Assembly: GCA_037903475.1 (NCBI GenBank)
Contig: JBAJFG010000314.1
Coordinates: 806,001 to 870,000 of the forward strand
Direction: 5' to 3'
DNA length: 64,000 bases
Source of the DNA: Ancylostoma caninum
Taxonomy: Eukaryota; Nematoda; Chromadorea; Rhabditida; Ancylostomatidae
This document shows, in pieces, positions 22,462 to 32,689 of the stretch; position 1 is the first letter of the stretch; every line of letters begins with the position of its first letter. The notes below the pieces were generated by a model that did not search any database, had not been told where the DNA came from, and saw only the letters and a program-made list of their open reading frames with translations. The translations under genes were made by a program, and so were the position numbers.

Positions 22462-25400
22462 TCAATTGGCGAGGAACAACCTCTTATAAAAGATCACCTT
22501 GATCACCTTGATCACCTTGACTCCCGTTGATCCGAGCGGGCGCCAGCAATCCTTCCATTTGTCCCTCTCGCGAGCCAGAGTTGTCCAGTGGATTCTGTCC
22601 GTTCGAGGGACACGGAGAGCATCGTATCTATCCTTGAAGGACTTCGTGAAGAAGTCTGACCATCGGGTCGGTGGTCTTCCTGTGGTGCGCTTAACGTCCC
22701 GTGGAGTCCAGTCGCTGATGGCTCTTGTCCAACGGTTGTCGTTAAAACGCATCACGTGCCCGGCCCACCTAACCTTACTCAACTTGGCGTAAGCGGCAGC
22801 GTCCCTGATCTTCGATTGTTGACGGAGGGTGGAGCTCCGTATTCCAGCCCTCACTTGCGTGAGGCGGGTTATTCCTAGCATCACCCTCTCGATGGAGCGT
22901 TCGACGACGCTAACCGCATTCTCATCCTGCTTGCGCAACGCCCAGGTTTCTGAGGCGTAGGTCAAAGCAGGGAGAACGGTTGTGTTGAAGAGGTGGGCAC
23001 GGAGCCTGGTGTTCTTCGTCTTCTTCACTACGTCCTCGATGCTCTTGTAAGCTCCCCAAGCCGCTCGTTTCCTCCTGCCCAGCTCTGGAGCGAGGTCGTT
23101 CATCATATTGACTTCCCGACCTAGGTATACGTAGCTGGAGCATTCGGATATGGTCGTTCCGTTGAGCGAGAATGGGGCATCCGGGACCCATCCGTTCTTC
23201 ATGAACATCGTCTTCGTCAGATTCAGCTGGAGACCAACCTTTCCACACGCGTCCTCGAAGTCGGCCAGCATCTGTTCCGCTTCGCTGATGGTTGGTGTTA
23301 TAAGAACGATGTCGTCAGCGAAGCGAAGATGACTAAGTCGCCGGCCATCAACTTGCACTCCCATGCTATCCCATTCCAGTTTCCGCATGACGTCTTCAAG
23401 AGTGGCGCTGAATAGTTTTGGCGACACGGTATCGCCTTGCCGAACCCCTCTCTTGACGTCGATGATGATGTCGTCGTAGAATGGAGAAATCCTGGTCATG
23501 AAGTTGCTGTAGAGCTCACGAAATACCTTGATGTATTGAGTAGGTATGCCCTGGTTGCCCAGGGCTTCCAACACCGCTTCCGTCTCAACAGAGTCGAAGG
23601 CTTTCTTCAAATCGATGAACGTGAGACAGAGGGGCATCTTATACTCTCGCGATACTTCGATGAGTCTAGTGACGGTGTGTATGTGGTCGATCGTACTGAA
23701 TCCTTTTCGAAACCCTGCTTGCTCGCACGGCTGTCCCTCGTCTAGCGTCCTTTCGATCCTATTGAGGATCACTCGCGTGAAAAGCTTGTAGACGACGGAC
23801 AGTAGGCAGATGGGGCGATAATTGCCAATATCCTGCGGGTCTCCCTTCTTGTACAGCAACACGGTCCTGCTGGTCTTCCACTGGTTAGGTACCTTGCACT
23901 CCGACAGGTACCGCGTGAAAAGCCTAGCCAAGGTGGTAATGAGAATTGGCGGTAGGTTCTTCAGATGTTCCGGTCGAATCCTGTCGGGGCCCGGTGCTGT
24001 ACGATTCTTCACCGACTTGATGGCATGTCGGATTTCGGAAGGGAGAACCGATGGGACAACATACCCGTCCTCCCTAAGGTGACATTGAGGGAGGTGGACG
24101 TGGCTATCGAAGAGATCCGAGTAGAAGTCGTAGATGACCTTCTCCATTGCCCGTCTTGATGAAGAAATTGTTCCGTCCGGGCGCCGGAGGGCGGACATCT
24201 TGGTCTTGCGATTGGCGAAGTCTCGGCGGGCGCAGCGAATGCTTTTCCCTGCCTCTGCGGCTTCAGCCAACACTGCTGCTCGTCTCTCCTTGAGGTCTTC
24301 TTTTATCGCTTCTCTGCACCGTTTTGCGAGCTCGGACGTTAGCTGGTAGTTGCCTGCGGCTCTCGCGGCTCCACGCTGGCGTATGAGCTCGAGGGTCTCG
24401 TAAGACAATCGTCTCTTGGTGACTCTCAAACCCTCAGCACTCTTCGCGCTGTCGCGGAGATGCTGTACAAGCCGATCGTACTCTTCGTCGATGTTGTCGA
24501 CAACCGCATCTTCCCAAAAGCCGGCTAGCGTAGTGAAAAGATCCCAATTGATGACGGGTTTGGGACTCCTTCTCTTAAACTTCACGGCTTTCTCTCCTTT
24601 GCGTGAAAAGAAGAATCTTGCACGAAGGAGGCGATGGTCGGATCCGGTGTAGAACTTTGGTACAACACCGACGTCGGTCAGGCAGAATCTTCGATTGACG
24701 ATGATGTGGTCAATTTCATTATGGTACTCTCCACCGGGTGACTCCCACGTCCAGCGTAGGGAGGTTGGCTTCTGAAATTGAGAGTTACCATGGATGGTCT
24801 TCGTCGTCATGATGAACTCAGACAGCCTCTCTCCCTGTTCGTTCCACTGCAGGCCGTGGGTACCGATGTGAAGTTCCTCAGGCGTTCTCCTAGGACCAAT
24901 CTTGGCGTTGAAATCGCCAACGATGATCTTGTAGAATGTGTGGTCTTCCCTGTAGAACTTCTCCAAGTCCATATAGAAGGCCTCAATATCCTCTTCGTCG
25001 TAGCTGGATGTTGGAGCGTAGGCGACGAAGATTGTCAAGGCCGGTATTGATCCACATCTTCTCAACCGCAAACGTCCGATTCGGGTTGTTAGCTGTTCGA
25101 ATGAGTCGATGTTCATGACCAAGTTCGTGTTGACGAGGACACCGACTCCACCAACTCCTCTACTGTCGCAGGTTCCAAGGAACAGCTCTTCTCCAGTGTC
25201 GAAGGTGGCATTCAGTGGTCGGTGTCTCCTCGTCTCGGTCAGTCCGATGACGTCGTACCTGATCTTCCTGGCTTGCATCATCAAATCCTCGATGGAAGCT
25301 TCCGATGCAAGCGTGCGTGCGTTGAAGGTACAGACCGTCATCATAGTCCTTCTGGTCTTAGGCAGCCTAGATAACCCCTCGGACCTCGTCCTCACTGGCG

Positions 25401-25668
25401 CTGCCGTACCAGTGACTCTTCCGAGATCAGGGGAACACTCTCTATTATTGCTGTGTCGAGCTTGAAGAATTTTAAGCCCACAGGAGATAGCTTGCTGGGC
25501 TCGATTCCCCCGTGGGAGGCTGGAGTGTGATTTCACCGGGAAGTTAGCCGGGCTTCCCGAGAGTGGACGATGGAGCTTATTTGTTGGAGGCGACTCCGAA
25601 CCGCCTCCCTTGTACCTCCCAGTCACTTGAATGCAGGGCTTTTGGTCGGATAGATGTGCAGGATACAA
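22462..25668 (-). CDS. RTE-type LINE polyprotein: endonuclease + reverse transcriptase
   Basis: A 1068-residue intact frame. Residues ~111-350 form an AP-like endonuclease: FNARTL (115-120), LTETRR (143-148), VGDFNAKIG (250-258), NEIDH (317-321) and GSDHRLL (342-348), covering its catalytic Asp/His residues. Residues ~550-850 form the RT: FIDLKKAFDSV, RQGDTVSPKLF, and FADD (783-786), the catalytic pair. A C-terminal domain with W-rich segments follows (e.g. YGHV-equivalent WAGHVMRF). The start is uncertain: the first ~107 residues precede the endonuclease and might be leader, and MMTVCTFNARTL offers a nearby alternative Met. The last codons cross the element's 3' end and its stop lies in flanking DNA. 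Confidence 0.95.
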   Translation of the reverse strand: MYPAHLSDQKPCIQVTGRYKGGGSESPPTNKLHRPLSGSPANFPVKSHSSLPRGNRAQQAISCGLKILQARHSNNRECSPDLGRVTGTAAPVRTRSEGLSRLPKTRRTMMTVCTFNARTLASEASIEDLMMQARKIRYDVIGLTETRRHRPLNATFDTGEELFLGTCDSRGVGGVGVLVNTNLVMNIDSFEQLTTRIGRLRLRRCGSIPALTIFVAYAPTSSYDEEDIEAFYMDLEKFYREDHTFYKIIVGDFNAKIGPRRTPEELHIGTHGLQWNEQGERLSEFIMTTKTIHGNSQFQKPTSLRWTWESPGGEYHNEIDHIIVNRRFCLTDVGVVPKFYTGSDHRLLRARFFFSRKGEKAVKFKRRSPKPVINWDLFTTLAGFWEDAVVDNIDEEYDRLVQHLRDSAKSAEGLRVTKRRLSYETLELIRQRGAARAAGNYQLTSELAKRCREAIKEDLKERRAAVLAEAAEAGKSIRCARRDFANRKTKMSALRRPDGTISSSRRAMEKVIYDFYSDLFDSHVHLPQCHLREDGYVVPSVLPSEIRHAIKSVKNRTAPGPDRIRPEHLKNLPPILITTLARLFTRYLSECKVPNQWKTSRTVLLYKKGDPQDIGNYRPICLLSVVYKLFTRVILNRIERTLDEGQPCEQAGFRKGFSTIDHIHTVTRLIEVSREYKMPLCLTFIDLKKAFDSVETEAVLEALGNQGIPTQYIKVFRELYSNFMTRISPFYDDIIIDVKRGVRQGDTVSPKLFSATLEDVMRKLEWDSMGVQVDGRRLSHLRFADDIVLITPTISEAEQMLADFEDACGKVGLQLNLTKTMFMKNGWVPDAPFSLNGTTISECSSYVYLGREVNMMNDLAPELGRRKRAAWGAYKSIEDVVKKTKNTRLRAHLFNTTVLPALTYASETWALRKQDENAVSVVERSIERVMLGITRLTQVRAGIRSSTLRQQSKIRDAAAYAKLSKVRWAGHVMRFNDNRWTRAISDWTPRDVKRTTGRPPTRWSDFFTKSFKDRYDALRVPRTDRIHWTTLARERDKWKDCWRPLGSTGVKVIKVIKVIFYKRLFLAN

Positions 25669-25908
25669 TCTGCAGACACGCAGTCACACCCATGCACGCA
25701 TGCATGAACATGCCCACGCGCTGGCAGAAGGTATAGATCGTTCCGACACTGCAGAAACAGGGAGTCCATCCCCTGAATCCACCCGCGTCTCAGGGCAGGC
25801 ACAAGGTCGCGTTTGGTCCGCGATTAGCCCCCTATCCGCCACCTGGGGACGCGCCACGTAGCCTCGCGACTAACCGGCTGGGATCCCTCGTATGAGGGAG
25901 ATCCGTGG
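22496..25908 (-). mobile_element. Full-length RTE LINE with perfect 13-bp target duplication
   Basis: CTTATAAAAGATC occurs at 22483-22495 and again at 25909-25921, flanking 3413 bp. At the 3' end (plus-strand left) the element finishes in tandem copies of ATCAAGGTG, the kind of short terminal repeat that ends RTE elements in place of poly(A). The 5' leader is about 240 bp of CpG-rich sequence. Intact ORF, complete length and an unmutated duplication indicate a recent insertion. Confidence 0.93.
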
Positions 25909-26241
25909 CTTATAAAAGATCTCAAGAAAAATCAGAAAAAAAAACCACTGACTATGCAGTTGATTTGAAGAAAGAAGGGGCTTGATCTTTTTACCTTAAT
26001 CTTCCATACTATTCCATTTTTGGGGCAACTTTCGGTAAAGGTATAACGTGAAACGGAAGGCCAAGTGTGGCCTTAAAGTGGAAAGCGTAGAAAGGAGAAT
26101 TTGGCACACCCCTGGGGCAAATATAAACACCCGTGGTTGCACTGAAAAATGGTATTAATTGCTTTCATCAGCACACATTTAAAATGTACATGGATATTTT
26201 TTGTTTCCAAGATCGGCTGTTTATAGATCTCGGCATGACTT

Positions 26242-26624
26242 GAATTTCGTATAGTTTTATGTTGAACTGCACGCGAGATTAGTAGTCAGTTAATTCAGAA
26301 CGGCCAACATTTCGTAGCTACCTCCTTCTTCAGGGCCTCGGCACTGATGGTGAGTAGTGTCGTATTACGAGGCCCTGAAGAAGGAGATACAGGAAACTCC
26401 AAACGTACGCAGACACGGGTCGGGACCATGGCGCGGCTCTATTGGGCAGAGGTGCAGGCGCTCAGCATGCGGAGCGCCCCTGTCTCTGCCCAAGAGAGCC
26501 GCGCCGCGGTCCCACCCCTTGTCTGCTTACGTTTGGAGTTCTCTGTAGCTCCGAAATGTTGGCCGTTCTGAATAAATTGACTACTAATCTCGCGTGGAAT
26601 TCAACATAAAACAATACGTAATTC
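26242..26624. mobile_element. Foldback / MITE with nested hairpins
   Basis: Outer arms of about 80 bp (26242-26325 and 26541-26624) are near-perfect inverted repeats, including GAGATTAGTAGTCA and CAGAACGGCCAACATTTCG. Inside are two further hairpins: CTTCTTCAGGGCCTCG with its mirror (26329-26390), and GCGCGGCTCT-TTGGGCAGAG with its mirror (26430-26505). The whole ~380 bp can fold almost completely on itself. No coding content. Confidence 0.88.
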
Positions 26625-26744
26625 TTAGTATTACAGAACTTGATATCAGGAGACGTTGGTGGAACAATGCATACGGGGTTCGCAATGTCGTGCAGAAATA
26701 GACTGCGGGCGCATAATGCAGTGACTGCGGAATGGAGAACAACT

Positions 26745-27045
26745 TGTATAGAATTGTGGATATCTGCTCAGCAATGGCGGACGCAGAAAGGGGGTAGGGG
26801 GTTGTGGTGAAAAAATTGAGGTCTCCGCCGTTCTGGGGACCCAGATGGAAAATAAAATTAATAAAAATGTTAATTATAATAATAGACAAGTATTTAAAAA
26901 ACAATTAGACAAGTATTTAACAAATAAAAAAATTATTTTAAAAAATAATAAAAATAAGCAATTGCAAATAAACTAATAATAGATTTTTATTTGTATTGTA
27001 AAACAATTTCGAAAATTTGGCGACCCATTCTCGAGGGGGGGGGGG
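26745..27045. repeat. Dispersed repeat R2, copy 1
   Basis: Matches 47660-47900 in the same orientation: GGTCTCCGCCG, GGGACCCAGAT-GAAAATAAA, TTAATTATAATAA, and TTCGAAAATTTGGCGACCCA followed by a G run. The middle is A/T-rich. A G11-12 homopolymer ends both copies. Confidence 0.8.
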
Positions 27046-27885
27046 GTAGCTCCCCACCCTCCCCACCCACCTGCATCCACCATTGCTGCTCAGGTAGTGA
27101 CCGCTTCCACGTTTGTGATTGCCATTGTGATCGTCCAGCTCACGACAGAAACGTCTTTTGGTTCTCGTTCTCCTGTCGGTTGACATCCTCCCCTCTATGT
27201 ATATATACGCCGCACCCTTCACAATAATCGTTAGCACCGTTTTTTGCACTTCTCCATCACCCGTCGCCAAAACGCCCATTGTATAGCTGTAGACTCATCG
27301 AATAACATCACTCTTACTACGTATAGGCGCGAGCGCACTCCTCAGAAAAGAAACCTCTTTCTCGGCATTATTCTCGTTATGGGACGCAGATTCACCGTCA
27401 GTGATCACATTTGTCTATTAGGTTGTAAGGAAAATTCTCGACGTTCTAAAAATTAAGCTTATTTAACCCCACGCTGCCTTGCAGCAACATATCTTTTGCC
27501 TATATAAAGAGGTCAGTATGTAAAAGTCTATTGTTATCATTCATGTTAAACTCCTGCACAACCCCTGCCAGGAAGATGGATTTTTCAAAACAGTCCATTT
27601 GCAGCCCTTTCAGTATAAGGCTTCAAATCTGGTGAATCAGCAACTACATCCAGTCAATGTATTAATCCTGTATTCGCGGCAAACACCTTCATGCTGGCGA
27701 CTTTAATATCAATGTTTCCCCATGGTTGAGACGCGCATCCGGGGTTGACAGCGATTTCGACAGCTGGTAGATTGAGATGCACGGCAGTCTATGTGTGAAA
27801 GGACGCAAGTCTTGATTGTTTACTTCACCACCACTGCCGATCACCTGCGTCAGTTGGGTAAGGTAAAAAAGTTAGTGATGATGAT

Positions 27886-28300
27886 TTGACGGAACGCGAT
27901 CTCCAGCGACGAGCAGAGGTGGATAATGGGTTACACTGCAAGAGTGGCTCGTCAGGAGCTACTCACTTTGGATGGCAAGTGCTGACTTACCTATCGTACA
28001 GGCCTGACCTTGCCCCAAATGATCGCAACCTTCTCCTGTCGCTCTGTAACGGCATTCAAAGGAGAGCGTCCGATAATGAACATGACTTCGATAGTGGTTC
28101 AACAGTTTTTCTGAGACGTTGCACCAATAATTGTATGCCAAATGCACCGAAAGGCCTAAAGGCAGCACTCACGCTGAAGAAAAGTTTCCTCGAATTCGTG
28201 CTCATTTCAAAGATGCCATCAATTGGACTGTAACTGCAAAAGGAATCTCTCCAAATATTGCAGTTACTCGAGTAATAAAACTCGTACGCATGTACAAATG
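27886..28300 (+). pseudogene. mariner transposase C-terminal fragment
   Basis: The frame contains LSYRPDLAPNDRNLLLSL, a degraded form of the mariner signature Y-S-P-D-L-A-P-x-D that carries the last catalytic Asp, followed by the leucine-rich continuation. The sequence further upstream and downstream is not clearly transposase, and no TIRs were found. An inactive relic. Confidence 0.7.
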
Positions 28301-29076
28301 CGCCCATTACGCTCAACCCCACCCCATTCTCTCTGACCGTGTGCGGCTGTGTTTCTCAGCTGATACAGGATCGATCAGGATTTTCCTATAGTGGTGATCC
28401 GTTCCGCAGCTCTGCAATGACACCCATCTCAGGCGATAGATCTTGTACAAATGGACATGTATTGGCAAATTACAACATAGTATTTCGCGTAAACCTCGCC
28501 TTTTTCGATGGTCTTTTTTCTACTAGGAGCACAAAAGTAGCCTCCCGGGTAGAATTTCATGAGAAAATCGACAACGTTTCTTTATCGTGAGTGCTGTCTT
28601 TAAGATGACAACGCATCATGAGTTGACTGGTCAACTGGCGCCTTCTATGTATATTGTCCAGAGTCGGCACACCTTTCACATATCGCTGGGACTTTTTCTC
28701 AGCATGTTCATGACATGACGCCTGGGGTACATAAACAGTGATATTTTTCCCAGAATCCATTGCATTGGAGTTTGACAAAGTTGCAAGCTTGGGATACCTG
28801 ACAGATTCGGATATTGCAACGCGAGCCTTCTTCAGCCAGTCCCAGCGAATAATTGGTCAAAGATGATGAACTGCCGAACTAAAACCTATCTTGTGTCGAG
28901 AAATTTTCCCCAAAGAGGAGGGAACTAGAAAAATTGTCAAGGCTAGTGTGGTCTTGAGCAGTGCTGATATTAGAACCTCATCATTCTATGTTTAGAACCC
29001 CTCCCCCCCCCGCCCAACAAGCATATTTAGCTGAAAATAAAACGTATAAATTTCCTCTTTTGAATTAGGCCCCTAA

Positions 29077-29687
29077 CTCTGATGTTCATTGGCGATACAT
29101 TTGGCGAGGTTTGTTTGGCAACCTCGCAGACGAATTGCCAACTACCTAGGCAAACGAAGTCCGTCAAATGTATTGCCAAACAAGAAGTCCCGCAAAATGT
29201 ATCGCCAAACAAAACTCGTCAAATGTATCGCCACGCAAAGCTTGCCATTTGTATCGCCAAACAAACTTTGCCAATTGTATCGTCAAACAAAAGGGTTATC
29301 AACCGCGGCGAAAATTCCAACATCATCAGGAATCGTGCCATGATACCGATCTTCGGAGTCCGCTGCCTTACTAGCAGAGCTATTCGGATCGACTAAGAAT
29401 GAAATGAACGCCTTATCAGAACACCCTTAAAATGTATCGCCATGCAAACCTTGCTATTTGTATCGCCAAGCAAACCTCGTCAAGTGTATCGCCTACAGAT
29501 TCTCTTGCCTTTTGTATCGCAAAACACCCATAAAATGTATCGTCAACAGATTCTCTTGCCAAATGTATCGCCAAACAGGCTATTCACTCATTCTTCCGTA
29601 AATCATATTGCCAAGCAAGATTTTATCCCGTAAAATGTTTTGCCAAACACATTCTCTTGCCAAATGTATCGCCAATGAACATCAGAG
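29077..29687. mobile_element. TIR-bounded minisatellite element (CTCTGA type) built of TGTATCGCCAAACA units
   Basis: CTCTGATGTTCATTGGCGAT at the left is mirrored by ATCGCCAATGAACATCAGAG at the right. The inverted match extends to about 30 bp inward and, more weakly, outward to about 29043 and 29735. Inside, the 13-15-bp motif TGTATCGCCAAACA recurs about 15 times at irregular 20-30-bp spacing, with an unrelated ~150-bp interruption (29290-29440). TA lies next to both ends if one extra A at the left is allowed. No protein is encoded. Confidence 0.75.
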
Positions 29688-30476
29688 TACTCTTAATTCA
29701 GTTCATCAAAAGGAGTAATTTATACTAGCTGCGTGCGTCAGTCGCGCATCAGTCGCACGCATCCATTTGCAAGGGATTTTCCATGAAGACCGGTCAACAG
29801 GGCATGTACATCCTCAATGAAAAGAACGCGCGACCAGTCGTACGCATCCAGTATAAATTGCTCTAAAGCTGTTCCAGCGAGATTTCCTAGTTATCAATCC
29901 GCGGAATAGCACTATATCAACAGTGCTGCTTTGCGCTCGCGATGGTAGAGTGTTGTTCATTGTTTGGACACAGCAAGTGCGAGCAGGTGTCGATGGGCAA
30001 GGAGAAGGTATATCACCTGCAACTTCACTGCAGCTAGACATTTACGTAATCTAGCAGTCAAAACTGGCTAATTTCAAATGGTGATATTTGTCCATAGCTT
30101 GAACATAGTTTTATTTGCTTAGCAAAGAAGCTGTTGAAAAAGTGTTGTCCTTCAGAAGAGTGGAGAAAAAAAGAAAAAGAAGAGCAGTGAGAAGAAGAAG
30201 TCAAAAAAGCGGTCAAAGAAAGTTCAGTATGAAAGCGAAACGGACTCAGAATCTGCTGATGACACTAGTGAGGAAGAAGATGAACGGAAGCCCAAGCAGC
30301 CGCAAGTTATGCCAGTAGAGGTGAAACGGGTATGTTAGTTTTTTCCAAGTTGAGAGAAGCACTGACTTGTTCCGGGATAAAACAACTGCTGGTTATCTAA
30401 CTCAATAAAGTAGCCAAAAAGAACCCGCCGCGTCCATTTACCACGCACTTGCGATCAGATATGGTCGGGGTTGTAT

Positions 30477-31395
30477 CTCAGACAATTTCGGGGGCAAATC
30501 CCGTTCCAACCGCCGGCAAATCCACGACGGAACGTTTGAGCGAGGACCAATAGCGGACAAACAGCGGGCGGAACCACGCATGTTGCGGGCCAAACGTGCT
30601 GTCGGGCGAATCGAGGGCTGAACGCAGAGACATTCGGGCTAAAGCACCACCGTCGGGGTTCGGCCCGCTATGTGAAGAGTGTCGGGCATCGGCCCGCTTT
30701 TCGCGGCCACTGACCGCCGGCAAATATCTTCAAAAAGCGGCCTGAACGACTACATATTTCGGCTCAATAAGGAAATGGCACGGTCGGAATGGTTGGTTGG
30801 TGATAGTATGGGCGTAATAAAGGATGAAGGCAATACCGGTCCGGAAGAGATAAGCGGCATGGATGGCCTAGTGGATAAAGCAGCGGACTCTCAGTCATTC
30901 ATAAGGGACGGTCAGGTTGGTTCGAATCCTCTCAGTAATAGAAGAAGGCTAACAATACGAAACCATGGATGGACCTTGCAAACAGCCATCTTTTCGTACT
31001 AGTGATGTGAAATTGCGTATTTATGTTGTTTTTATGCTCCGGTGGATCACTGTGGATCCGCTATGGCGTCGAACCCGGCACTCATCAGTCCGAGACTGTG
31101 CGCAAGGTGTGACCGATCGCCCGGGGGTTGTCACAGTGCCGGCGTCCAATCGACAGGTAATTGTGGAGAATACTGCCTTGGGCGCTGGATTAGGAGCGGT
31201 AGCGCTTGGTGGTTTGCGGGCTCATGGCGGCCTGAACGCGGACAGTACTCGGGCGGATAGAAGTGTTAGGCGCGTTTTCAGCGGCCCTATAACGGCCTGA
31301 ACGCGGCCACTTCTCGGGCCAAAACACCCAAGCGCTCGCTCCGACCCTCGCCCCCCGCTCGTTCCGAACGGGATTTGCCCCTGAAATTGTCTGAG
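30477..31395. mobile_element. TIR element (CTCAGA type), left copy, 919 bp
   Basis: Starts CTCAGACAATTTCGGGGGCA and ends with its complement (one change) at 31395. AT flanks both ends (30475-30476, 31396-31397). The sequence is CpG-rich with internal repeats of CGGCCTGAACGCGG, and carries a tRNA-like module at 30855-30935. The open frames on either strand are shadows; none resembles a transposase. Confidence 0.85.
30855..30935 (+). ncRNA. tRNA-like Pol III module in the left CTCAGA element
   Basis: A box TGGCCTAGTGG (30864-30874) and B box GGTTCGAATCC (30919-30929) are perfect matches to consensus. Part of the region between reads TGGATAAAGCAGCGGACT, close to the module in the 6.96-kb element (TGGATAAAAGAGCGGACT). 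Stems are irregular, so a functional tRNA is unlikely. Confidence 0.6.
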
Positions 31396-31570
31396 ATAGC
31401 AATGACAAAGCAGTGCATTCCCCATCGAGCACGGTCGTAGCTTTCGTCCGCTGCCATAATTCATAGCGACATTGTCTTCGTTGTCTTCGTCTTCTGCCTC
31501 TTCCTATTTCTTCTAACGGCATTGTATGCAGCTCTTCCCTTCTGGTCTTGTAATAACTCAGGAAACTCAG

Positions 31571-31648
31571 GCGAGATGGCCCAGTGGTCTAAAGCGCTGC
31601 TTTAGAGCACCATGTCCCCACGGGGTCCCAGGTTAGAATCCCGCCGCC
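31571..31648 (+). ncRNA. tRNA-like sequence, possible degenerate tRNA-Leu(UAG)
   Basis: Lies in the 317-bp spacer between the two inverted elements. A box TGGCCCAGTGG (31577-31587) is followed by an anticodon-like arm TGCTTTAGAGCA, a variable-arm hairpin CCCCACGGGG, and a B box GGTTAGAATCC with one change from consensus (C to A). The acceptor stem does not pair well, so it is scored as tRNA-derived and not as a gene. Confidence 0.45.
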
Positions 31649-31712
31649 GCCACCGCCCGTATATGAGCGACCGGCCGTCGTGACAGGCCGGCTCAGGAAG
31701 ACCCACGTCACA

Positions 31713-32632
31713 CTCAGACAATTTCGGGGGCAAATCCCGTTCCGAACGAGCGGGGGGCGAGGGTCGAAACGAGCGTTTGCGTGTTTTCGCCCGAGAAGTA
31801 GTAGCGTTCAGGCCGCTGTGGGGCCGCTAAAAACGGGGCTTCCATTCTTATCCGCCCGAGTACTGTCCGCGTTCAGGCCGCCATGAGCCCGCAGACCACC
31901 AGGCGCTACTGCTCCTAACCCAGCGCACAAGGCGGTATTCTCCACAATTACCTGTCAGCTGGACGCACCGTGACAACCTCTGGCAGTTGGTCACTGCTTG
32001 GGCACAGTCTCACACGGAAGAGCTCCGGGTTCGAAGCTATTGTGGATCCAAAGTGATCCACCGGAGTAAAAAAGCAACACAAATATGCAAATTCTTATCA
32101 GAAATACGAAGAGATGGCTGTTTGCAAGGCATGTCCACGGTTTCGTAGTGCTAGCCTTTTTCTATTACTGAGTGGATTCGAACCAACCTGACCATTCTTT
32201 ATGAACGACTGAGAGTCCGACTGAGTGCTTTGTCCACTAGGCCATCCATGCTGCTGATCTCTTCCATACCAGTATTGCCTTCATCCTTTATCACGTGCGT
32301 ACTACCACCAACCAATCATTCCGACCGGGCCATTCCCTTATTGAGCCGAAATATGTAGTCGTTCAGACCGCTTTTTGGAGAAATTTGCCGGCGGTCAGTG
32401 GCCGCAGAAAGCGGGCAGATGCCCGACACTCTTCACATAGCGGGCCGAACCCCCGACGGTGGTGCTTTAGCCCGAATGACTCTGCGTTCAGCCCGCGATT
32501 CCCCCACAGCGCGTTTGGCCCGCAACATTCGTGGTTTCCGCCCGCTGTTTTTTCGCTATTGGTCCTCGTTCGAACGTTTCGTCGGGGATTTGCCGGCGGT
32601 TGGAACGGGATTTGCCCCCGAAATTGTCTGAG
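31713..32632. mobile_element. TIR element (CTCAGA type), right copy, 920 bp, inverted
   Basis: Same termini as the left copy; the body matches the complement of 30477-31395 along its length, with moderate divergence and small indels. CA flanks both ends (31711-31712, 32633-32634), so flanks differ from the left copy and the two probably inserted separately. Its tRNA-like module is on the minus strand at 32168-32252. Confidence 0.85.
32168..32252 (-). ncRNA. tRNA-like Pol III module in the right CTCAGA element
   Basis: On the minus strand the A box TGGCCTAGTGG (32234-32244) and B box GGTTCGAATCC (32174-32184) are both intact, as in the left copy, although the surrounding element has diverged. 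Confidence 0.6.
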
Positions 32633-32689
32633 CACCCATATGATCAATGACAACAAATGGTTCCAAGACAAAAGCTACGGCATCCACGG

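Noticed and set aside
29077..29687. CRISPR-like array of TGTATCGCCAAACA repeats
   Set aside because: Repeats are short, irregularly spaced and diverged, lie inside inverted termini, and the genome is eukaryotic.
31571..31648. Functional tRNA-Leu
   Set aside because: Acceptor and T stems pair poorly and the B box has a substitution.
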